DNA of 64,000 nucleotides from Alphaproteobacteria bacterium (lineage in GTDB: Bacteria > Planctomycetota > Phycisphaerae > UBA1845): positions 62,001-126,000 of the forward strand of contig JANQQE010000030.1 in NCBI GenBank assembly GCA_028285105.1, written 5' to 3'. Position 1 is the stretch's first letter, and each line of letters starts with the position of its first letter. Made by a program: the position numbers and the translations under genes. Positions 57,328 through 64,000 of the stretch are shown one piece after another. The notes under the pieces were generated by a model. The model did not search any database. It was not told the origin of the DNA and saw only the letters and a program-made list of their open reading frames with translations.

Positions 57328-57481
57328 GACATGCTCCTTCAAATTGCCCGATACCGTCGGGGATACCGGCAGCAGACAGGTCCGTCTAGGATTCATCGTC
57401 TGCGAATCGGGTTGGCTTTCGCCACCAGATGCGGGATAAACCCCAAGTCGTTTGGTTATCGGCCGCCCACCGCAGAGGGGG

Positions 57482-60400
57482 TCACGGACACGTGATCGCG
57501 GTAGGCCCGGTAAAGGCCGTCTGGAATACTGCCCAGTCGAATAAGTCTACATCACCATCGCCATCATTGTCGAATGCATCCTGGCAATTCAGCGTCGCGT
57601 TGAATCCGGCACCGCTGACGCAATCGGCAAATTCGCCCAAATCGTCGAGGTCTATGTCGCCATCGTGATCGAAGTCGAATATCTGATCACAGGCGTCTCC
57701 AAAACCGTCCTCGTCTGCGTTTTCCTGTAGCGGATTGGCCACCGACAGGCAGTTGTCGTCGCCATCGCACACGCCGTCACCATCGCAGTCTTCGAGCGTG
57801 CCGCTGCATGCTCCGGACGTACACGTTTCGTCGAACGTGCAATCGATGCCGTCGTCGCAGAGTTGGCCTTCATTGGTTGGGACAGCCTCGCATGCGCCGG
57901 TCGATGCATTGCACGTTCCAACGTTGCACTGGTCATCGAGTCCGGAGCAGTCGGCAGACGTACCCGCACACGACCCGCCGGTGCATTCGTCATCATCCGT
58001 ACACAAGTCGCCGTCGTCGCAAGAGGTTCCGTCAGCTGCAAGTTGTGCGACACATTGTCCGCTACCGCCGTCGCAAATACCCGTCTGGCACATGCCGTCC
58101 AAACCGCTGCAATCGACGGTAGTACCCTCGCAGATACCGTCGGCACAAGCATCATTTTCGGTACACAGGTCGCCGTCATCACAGCCACCCGATTCATTCA
58201 CCGCGACCTGCTCGCAGAAACCGGTGGACGAAGCGCAAACGCCAAGGTTGCAATCGTCGTCGAGTCCGGAGCAATCCACGAACTCACCTTCGCACAATCC
58301 ATTCGTGCAGGCGTCGTTCGTCGTACAAAGATCACCGTCGCTGCAAATACCGCCTTCATTGGCGCTGACCGATTCGCAAACGCCCGTCGATGGGTTGCAC
58401 GCACCGACCAGACACTGGTCATCCAGCGACGAACAATCGACCGCGCTTCCCACGCAAACACCATTGGTGCATGCATCGAGCGTCGTACACAGGTCGCCGT
58501 CATCGCAACCGCCGCCCTCGTTGGCTGGTATTGCTTCGCAGAATCCCGTTCCTGCATTGCACGCACCTACATTGCATCCGTCGTTGAGTCCGGAGCAATC
58601 GACCGCCGCCCCCGCGCAAACACCGTTTGTACAGGCGTCCAGCATCGTACAATTGTCGCCATCATCGCAGTTGTTGCCTTCATTGGCTGGCAACGCTTCG
58701 CAAACGCCCGTCGATGCATTGCAAACACCCACGCTGCAAGCACTATCGAGCGAAGAACAATCCTTGGGCGTACCGGCACAGACCCCGCTCGCGCACGAGT
58801 CGTTTTCGGTGCATGGGTTCAGATCGTCGCACGTTCCGCCTTCGTTGGCTGGTGCCGTTTCGCACGTTCCTAACGTTTCGTTGCAGACGCCTAAGTTGCA
58901 AGCGTCGTCCAGTCCCGAACAATCGAGCGGTTCGGAATCGCAGATGCCGTTGGAGCAAGCATCGCCAATCGTGCAGTTGTCGCCATCATCGCAAGCGCCG
59001 CCTTCGTTGGCGGGCAACGCTTCGCAGGCTCCGGTCGACGCATTGCACGCCCCGATCAGACACGAATCGTCCAAGCCGGAACAATCAACCGCCTCACCAG
59101 CGCAGACCCCGTTCGTGCAGGCGTCGAGGGTCGTACAAAGATCGCCATCGTCGCATCCACCCCCCTCGTTGACGGGTGCGGCTTCGCACGTCCCGGTGGA
59201 TGGATTGCAGGTTCCGGCATTGCAGTCGTCATCGAGCGACGAACAATCGACGGCTGCACCTCCGCAAGTGCCCGCAGCGCAAATGTCGGTTTCGGTGCAA
59301 AGGTCGCCGTCATCGCAACCAAGACCTTCGTTGATCGGATTAGCCTCACAGGCTCCGCTCGTCGGGTTGCACACACCGGTCGAACACTGACCATCTAGCG
59401 AGGTGCAATCGACCGGATCGCCTTCGCATAACCCATTCGAGCAGGCGTCGTCCGTCGTACAAAGAAGTCCGTCGTCGCAAGATTGATCTTCGTTGGCTGG
59501 GGCGGCTTCGCACTCGCCGGTTGTTCCGTTGCAAACGCCAATCGTGCATGGACCATCGAGCGCCGAGCAATCTTTTGGCACACCGGCGCACGTTCCGTTG
59601 GTGCAGGCATCGTTGATGGTACACGGATCCAGATCGTCGCAAGCACCACTCTCGTTCGCGGGAGTCGCCTCGCACGTGCCGAGACCCTCATTGCAAATAC
59701 CCACGTTGCAAGCGTCATCAAGTCCGGAGCAATCGACCGGATCGGCGATGCACAGACCGTTCGAACAGACATCGCTAGTCGTGCAGTTTACGCCGTCGTC
59801 GCAAGCACCGCCCTCGTTCGCAGGCGCGGTCTCGCAGGCACCCGTTCCCGGATTGCAAACACCAACGACGCAATCGCCATCAAATCCACTGCAATCCACG
59901 CCTGAGCATAAACTGCTACCGTCTTCCGGATCGATCGGGCCGGCTAAATTGAACACATAATCGAAGATGGCCGTGTATTCCGGCGAATCGACCCCGGAGA
60001 ACGAATCGTTCCCTGCATACACACCGACAGCCGTAATGTTGAGCTGGGTCGTAAACGCAGCACCATTGAACCAGTTTTGACCGTCGTCTGTCGAATACTC
60101 GAACGTCCAGAAGTCACCCGTGCGATCCAGCCTCATCTTGGTCAGGTTTGTCGAACCGATCGTGAAAAAGGCCTGCGAGGATCCCGATCCTCCGAGTACG
60201 GACTCGACATAGACCTGCATCTGCCCGCCGTTGCTGAGGATTTCAAAGTAGACATAGTTGTCCGCATCCTGCTCGGCTAGGATTCCGTGCGTTTGGAACT
60301 GCTCCGTGACGAACGATTCGACACTGACTTCCATTTGGAAATCCGCATCTTGCACGTTCTGCATGATTCGCGGCGGCAATCGGTTGCCTCCGCCATACAT

Positions 60401-62434
60401 TGAATGGAGGATGCCGGCTTCTACCGTGATCTCAGCCTGCGTACCGGTCATGTTCAAACTGCTGTTGCCGGTCGGATTCACAAATGTCCAAATGTTGGTA
60501 TTGAGCGGACCGCTGCTGAAGTCGTCCGACACCAAGCCCGATGTCACGCCAGCCGTTGTCATGAAAACCGCATCAACGGTCTGCGTCGAGTTGGAAAACG
60601 CATCGGTTGACGTAATCTGATAGTGGTACGTCGTTTCCGGCGACAAATTGCTGAGATTGATCGCGTGGTTGGTCACATCGTTGGAATCGCTGACCGACCC
60701 GTCTTCGTAAGCAGCCGTCGGGCCATACGCAACGCTCGAATCGGACAATTCATCCGTGGTCCAGGTCACTTGCGCACTCGTCGCGCCGGCAGAGACCTGA
60801 ACGTTGCTGATCACCGGACCGTTGGTGTCGAGGTCGTCCGTAAAGACTGCCGTCACATTCATGTCGCCGCTGACGGTGAGCTGCGTTGGATTGGTGTTCC
60901 CGTCCAGATCGCCCTGCCAGTTGACGAACATCCATCCGTTCGACGCGACGGCTTCCACATCGACAACATCGTTGTCCTGGTACGTCGGTTGATCGGGCGT
61001 GAGCACGACTGACCCACTACCCGAAGTGTTTGTCGTGATCGTCCGCGGACCCAGCGTCGTAAAGGTGAAGTCACCGCTTGACGCCGATTCCATCGATGCA
61101 TTTTCGCTGGTCGCTTGAATGTGATACAGCGTATTGGGTTGCAGATTGTTCAGCGTAATGTTGTGTGTGCTGACGAGCGAACTGGAACTCTCAGTCCCCA
61201 ATTCGTAGCCCGAGGTGGTTCCGTATGCGACCGAACTATCGGCAGGCTGATTTGTCGACCAGGTCACCTGAGCCGAATTCTGAAACGGGATGACTTGAAG
61301 GTTTGAGATCGCCAGCGAAGAACCTGGCCCCACCGGCACCACCGTAACATCGCCAAAAGTCGCATCGACATGATGCGGAATCAGCAGCACGCACCCGTTT
61401 TGAAGGTCGTTGAGTCCATCAGATCCGGTCAGGAGCCAGCCCGGTGGTTCAGGTTGGCCCATTTCCCAAACTTTCCCACCATAAAACGTGTAGCCACTTG
61501 GCTGAGTCTCGCAGCGAAACTTCCATAAATACGTGGTACCCAATTGAATCTTCAATCCGGTTTGATCGGTTACGAGCGTACCCCCATCGCCGTGCAGCGA
61601 GAATGTTCCGTCGTTGTCGGAAAAATCGTACCAGAAGCTGGCTCCCATCGGCAGCCAGCCGATGTTCGGTTGGCGACCTTGCCAGTTGCTGTGTCCTTGC
61701 CAGCGATTGACGAACCCGACACCAGGCCCGATGCTTGGAAACCCGAGATCGAGAATGTCGTGAGAATGGACGGTGATCGGTACGGTGATTTCGTAGTCGG
61801 TCCAACTCAAATCGCCGACCGCCAGGATGCGATCGTATCCCCATTCGAGAATCCGCGCTCCGTTCGAGCTATAATCCCAAATTCCATCGACAACTTGAAC
61901 GACATCGGTCAACTCATTGACGTTGTCCCAATTGATATTGTAGGGAAGCGGCCAGGTGTTTTGTGGTGTGTAGTTCAACGACACCGACACAACCGTCGTG
62001 TTGCTTTGAGAATCTACCGCCGTGATGTCGATGATGTTAACACCAACATTCAGATTGTCGCGGTTAATATCAATGTTAAAGTCGCCCTCGTTTTGCAGGC
62101 GATATGTATCCGGTCCGATTGATAACGGAATGCTGGACCCGCCGTTTATGGTGTAAGAAAACGAACTGATAAACGTATCATCTGTAACCCGACCGAGAAT
62201 GTTGTAGACTTTCTGAGGTACACCAGGATTGCCAAAGTGCTGAGACGGCCCTTGCCAGACATCGATCTCCGGATCGCCGGGAGCTGCTTGCACCACAGCA
62301 GGGATCGATGTGCAACCGACGATCGCCGCGCAGCAAATAGACAAATGCCACCCGCGACCGAAGCCCGAACCGCTCAATCGGCGCGCACAGTTGCTGACAA
62401 TTCCTACAAAGGCTGAACGATAGACCCACCCCAT
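57482..62434 (-). CDS. Giant secreted protein with 13 Cys-rich 54-residue repeats and dockerin-like end
   Basis: A 1650-residue exported protein. After the signal peptide (ICCAAIVGCTSIPAVVQA) come beta-rich domains, two fibronectin-type-III-like domains (ISNLQV....VTWSTN, ISNVQV....VTWTTD) with a divergent InlB-type repeat between them (GSGSVVLTPDQPTYQDND..WMFVNWQGD), and a laminin-G-like domain (DDFSSGPLNTNIWTFVN). Residues 846-1547 are thirteen Cys-rich repeats. The end is a TSP3/dockerin-like tail (DGDGVCDGDDNC, DFDHDGDIDLDDLGEFADC, DGDGDVDLFDWAVF). The ATG at 62434 has GGGGAG six bases upstream. Confidence 0.88.
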   Translation of the reverse strand: MGWVYRSAFVGIVSNCARRLSGSGFGRGWHLSICCAAIVGCTSIPAVVQAAPGDPEIDVWQGPSQHFGNPGVPQKVYNILGRVTDDTFISSFSYTINGGSSIPLSIGPDTYRLQNEGDFNIDINRDNLNVGVNIIDITAVDSQSNTTVVSVSLNYTPQNTWPLPYNINWDNVNELTDVVQVVDGIWDYSSNGARILEWGYDRILAVGDLSWTDYEITVPITVHSHDILDLGFPSIGPGVGFVNRWQGHSNWQGRQPNIGWLPMGASFWYDFSDNDGTFSLHGDGGTLVTDQTGLKIQLGTTYLWKFRCETQPSGYTFYGGKVWEMGQPEPPGWLLTGSDGLNDLQNGCVLLIPHHVDATFGDVTVVPVGPGSSLAISNLQVIPFQNSAQVTWSTNQPADSSVAYGTTSGYELGTESSSSLVSTHNITLNNLQPNTLYHIQATSENASMESASSGDFTFTTLGPRTITTNTSGSGSVVLTPDQPTYQDNDVVDVEAVASNGWMFVNWQGDLDGNTNPTQLTVSGDMNVTAVFTDDLDTNGPVISNVQVSAGATSAQVTWTTDELSDSSVAYGPTAAYEDGSVSDSNDVTNHAINLSNLSPETTYHYQITSTDAFSNSTQTVDAVFMTTAGVTSGLVSDDFSSGPLNTNIWTFVNPTGNSSLNMTGTQAEITVEAGILHSMYGGGNRLPPRIMQNVQDADFQMEVSVESFVTEQFQTHGILAEQDADNYVYFEILSNGGQMQVYVESVLGGSGSSQAFFTIGSTNLTKMRLDRTGDFWTFEYSTDDGQNWFNGAAFTTQLNITAVGVYAGNDSFSGVDSPEYTAIFDYVFNLAGPIDPEDGSSLCSGVDCSGFDGDCVVGVCNPGTGACETAPANEGGACDDGVNCTTSDVCSNGLCIADPVDCSGLDDACNVGICNEGLGTCEATPANESGACDDLDPCTINDACTNGTCAGVPKDCSALDGPCTIGVCNGTTGECEAAPANEDQSCDDGLLCTTDDACSNGLCEGDPVDCTSLDGQCSTGVCNPTSGACEANPINEGLGCDDGDLCTETDICAAGTCGGAAVDCSSLDDDCNAGTCNPSTGTCEAAPVNEGGGCDDGDLCTTLDACTNGVCAGEAVDCSGLDDSCLIGACNASTGACEALPANEGGACDDGDNCTIGDACSNGICDSEPLDCSGLDDACNLGVCNETLGTCETAPANEGGTCDDLNPCTENDSCASGVCAGTPKDCSSLDSACSVGVCNASTGVCEALPANEGNNCDDGDNCTMLDACTNGVCAGAAVDCSGLNDGCNVGACNAGTGFCEAIPANEGGGCDDGDLCTTLDACTNGVCVGSAVDCSSLDDQCLVGACNPSTGVCESVSANEGGICSDGDLCTTNDACTNGLCEGEFVDCSGLDDDCNLGVCASSTGFCEQVAVNESGGCDDGDLCTENDACADGICEGTTVDCSGLDGMCQTGICDGGSGQCVAQLAADGTSCDDGDLCTDDDECTGGSCAGTSADCSGLDDQCNVGTCNASTGACEAVPTNEGQLCDDGIDCTFDETCTSGACSGTLEDCDGDGVCDGDDNCLSVANPLQENADEDGFGDACDQIFDFDHDGDIDLDDLGEFADCVSGAGFNATLNCQDAFDNDGDGDVDLFDWAVFQTAFTGPTAITCP
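57794..59899 (-). repeat. Thirteen tandem 162-bp coding repeats (Cys-rich)
   Basis: Each 54-residue unit has the pattern VDCSGLDD.CN.G.CN..TG.CEA.PANEGG, then .CDDGD.CT..DAC.NG.CAG, with eight conserved cysteines. All thirteen keep the same length. Protein identity between units is moderate to high, with the most similar neighbours in the central part. The antisense strand therefore has long artefactual open frames. Confidence 0.9.
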
Positions 62435-62877
62435 TGATGCTCCCCTACCTCGTCTGTTCCCAAGACCCGCGCATTTGGTCGAGCGTGATATCGACGAAGT
62501 GAATGGCCCTTGTGAACGACAATCCCGCGTCGGATCGCGCTGGGCCCTCTCTTGAATACCCCCGACTCATTATTGGCCACCAACCTCCCAAAGGCCAGTC
62601 AACCGTGCGTTATTTTTGAGTGGCAAATCGCTCGCCGAAATCGCGGTCAATCCCCCCTCAAAAGCGGTCCACATCATTATAACTAATGCTCCAACCGTGC
62701 CAAAGTCTGACAAGACTGGTCCGATTGAACTCGACAGGAACGCCGATTCACGTCCGCAAACGTAATTTGGGCGATCCAGAAAGTTACCCAGTCGCGCAGT
62801 TCGGTATCAGGTAATCTAAAATTATGGGCTGCTGATTGCAGAAATCCCGGAAAATCTCCGGATTCAGTCGACCGCAT
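62435..62877. other. Intergenic region upstream of the 1650-residue protein gene
   Basis: About 443 bases. It contains a good minus-strand promoter (62676-62703) and a leader of about 230 bases before the ATG at 62434. No gene or recognised riboswitch was found. Stretches of C/G-rich sequence could form hairpins in the leader. Confidence 0.5.
62676..62703 (-). promoter_or_regulatory. Sigma-70-type promoter for the 1650-residue protein gene
   Basis: On the minus strand TTGGCA (62703-62698, five of six consensus) and TATAAT (62681-62676, perfect) are separated by 16 bases. Transcription would start near 62668, leaving a leader of about 230 bases. Confidence 0.6.
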
Positions 62878-63717
62878 TCATGGCCAATCACGCATCGCGA
62901 AAATCTCGAAATCTTGCGTACATGCTGCCAACCATGCCCCGTCGGAAACGTCGCTAAGGATCGTCCATTCTTCGTCGGGAATCAGACGCTTCACCTGCGA
63001 TTCGTGGGCAGCAAGCGCCTCGAGCTTTTGAGTCCGCTCGTTGGAAATGTCAACACACAAATTGAACGAACGTGTCATTCGAAACGGCCTGACGATTGCA
63101 TTCGATATCGCGCGCAACGGCGACCGAACAATTCGTTTATCCGGACGCACCCACGGCCAATGGTGCCAAAACCATACCGCATACTCTAGTAGACGCGGCG
63201 TTTGATTAAGATTCCGCAATGCATCGGTAACGAATTCAAATGTGGCAAGGTGATCGACTGGCCCGTCGTATCGCGATGGAACGAATACTTCATCTGGATG
63301 CAATCGTCTGAGGATTTCCTCGACTTGCCTGACACCGCTTTCTCGATGATTGCCGAGTTTGCCGTCAGGAAGATCGAAGATCGTCACGCGATCTTCCGGT
63401 ACGCCCATGATCTTCGCCGCACTCAGTGCTTCCTGTTCGCGAAGGGCAATGAGATCGCTGACATCCATTCTGCCGGCATGAGATCGACGCCCGTTGGTCA
63501 TAAAGACGATGTTGACTTCTGCGCCTTGTGCGACCTTCTTGATGATGGTTCCACCGCATCCCAAAACCTCATCGTCCTGATGAGGCGCGAAGACAATTGC
63601 TTTCTTTGAGTAATCCGGTAGTTCGGGGCGGCTGCGCATGACGGAATGCAAGCGCTGCCGACGGCGCTTCGCAACGAACCCTTTTGGAGCGTATTGATCA
63701 ATTGGCGAGGAGTTCAT
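62878..63717 (-). CDS. PIG-L/LmbE family deacetylase
   Basis: A 279-residue zinc-dependent N-acetyl deacetylase of the PIG-L family. The zinc/catalytic motif is APHQDDEVLGCGG (P-H-x-D-D-E), followed by VFMTNGRRSH and the His/Asp segment PSRYDGPVDHLA. Family members remove acetyl groups from N-acetylglucosamine-containing glycans or mycothiol-like substrates. The start overlaps the end of the upstream glycosyltransferase gene by 20 bases, so the two are co-expressed, supporting a glycan role. Confidence 0.9.
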   Translation of the reverse strand: MNSSPIDQYAPKGFVAKRRRQRLHSVMRSRPELPDYSKKAIVFAPHQDDEVLGCGGTIIKKVAQGAEVNIVFMTNGRRSHAGRMDVSDLIALREQEALSAAKIMGVPEDRVTIFDLPDGKLGNHRESGVRQVEEILRRLHPDEVFVPSRYDGPVDHLATFEFVTDALRNLNQTPRLLEYAVWFWHHWPWVRPDKRIVRSPLRAISNAIVRPFRMTRSFNLCVDISNERTQKLEALAAHESQVKRLIPDEEWTILSDVSDGAWLAACTQDFEIFAMRDWP

Positions 63718-64000
63718 CGTATCGAGCGCTCACCGTCGCTGCGATTTTGTCCCAGGTAAACATTTCAAGCACGCGCGACCGGCCCGCCGCCCCCATCGCT
63801 TTTCGTTTTACCGCATCGCCAAGCATATCGCAGATGCCATCGGCGAGCGATTTCGGATCGTCTGGATTCACCAGGACACCCGTCTCCCCCGGCAAAACGA
63901 TTTCGGACATACCACCGGTCCTGGCAGCCACCACCGGCGTCTCGCAGGCCATTGCTTCGACGAGGCTCATGCCAAATGCCTCGCTGAGCGACGGGTTGAC
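63698..64000 (-). CDS. Glycosyltransferase family 1/4-like protein, 5'-truncated by window edge
   Basis: The frame remains open to the right edge. The visible C-terminal part (PSLSEAFGMSLVEAMACETPVVAARTGGMSEIV) is the donor-binding Rossmann signature of GT-B glycosyltransferases with the E..G....EAMA...PVV pattern, then LVNPDDPKSLADGI and a C-terminal helix FTWDKIAATVSARYDEL. The sugar donor and acceptor cannot be told from this end. It is coupled to the PIG-L deacetylase gene. Confidence 0.9.
   Translation of the reverse strand, partial: VNPSLSEAFGMSLVEAMACETPVVAARTGGMSEIVLPGETGVLVNPDDPKSLADGICDMLGDAVKRKAMGAAGRSRVLEMFTWDKIAATVSARYDELLAN

Noticed and set aside
57735..59390. A 551-codon plus-strand open frame, Ser/Pro/Gln-rich
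   Set aside because: It is the antisense of the Cys-rich repeat array; a regular 162-bp period with constrained codons leaves no stops on the opposite strand. No start site or family match.

Overview
The window is a gene-dense bacterial chromosome segment, most likely from a planctomycete (Planctomycetota, perhaps a Phycisphaerae-like lineage). This placement is an inference. It rests on an ECF sigma factor beside a Ser/Thr kinase with TPRs, a prepilin-like protein with an N-terminal methylation motif and a C-terminal DGH motif, several very large secreted proteins ending in dockerin-like DxDxDGDxDLxDY motifs, and Cys-rich 'CDDG..C' repeat proteins. No rRNA, tRNA, CRISPR array or transposase was seen.

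Layout. 1-6.3 kb: sigma factor/kinase pair, MOSC protein, a secreted hypothetical and a class I aldolase. 6.5-13.9 kb: proteostasis block (trigger factor, two tandem ClpP), a GAF-SpoIIE phosphatase, an APH-fold kinase, an HD protein and a TPR protein. 14.1-21.2 kb: flagellar filament block on the minus strand (fliS, an oversized fliD, two flagellins) with clear hairpin terminators. 21.8-24.7 kb: sulfate activation (cysD, cysNC). 24.8-29.5 kb: accessory-looking stretch with a TetR regulator and two copies of its probable operator, a small DsrE-like protein, a PNPOx-like flavoprotein, a decayed second APS kinase, and a P-loop ATPase ending in six nearly identical 44-residue repeats. 29.5-41.5 kb: prepilin-like protein, membrane protein, secreted dockerin-like proteins, thiC with a TPP riboswitch, zinc-ribbon protein, a hypothetical coupled to an MFS transporter, and a metallopeptidase/beta-helix protein. 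41.7-47.5 kb: a primary-type sigma factor, ribosomal protein S1, a lipoprotein and an ECF sigma/anti-sigma pair. 48.2-64 kb: a 1131-residue surface protein, a CDP-sugar/C-methyltransferase operon, a 1650-residue secreted protein with 13 Cys-rich repeats, a PIG-L deacetylase and a partial glycosyltransferase.

How the genes fit together. Four themes stand out: cell-surface and secreted giant proteins; nucleotide-sugar and glycan synthesis (RfbF, SDR, three C-methyltransferases, PIG-L, GT), probably for a methylated deoxysugar surface glycan; flagellar filament assembly; and housekeeping (Tig/ClpP, S1, sigma, ThiC, CysDNC). The best candidates for something undescribed are the repeat ATPase at 27.1-29.5 kb, the TetR/DsrE/PNPOx module with its matching operators, and the operon with three C-methyltransferases. 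Start codons were chosen by Shine-Dalgarno spacing and family length; several are TTG or GTG.
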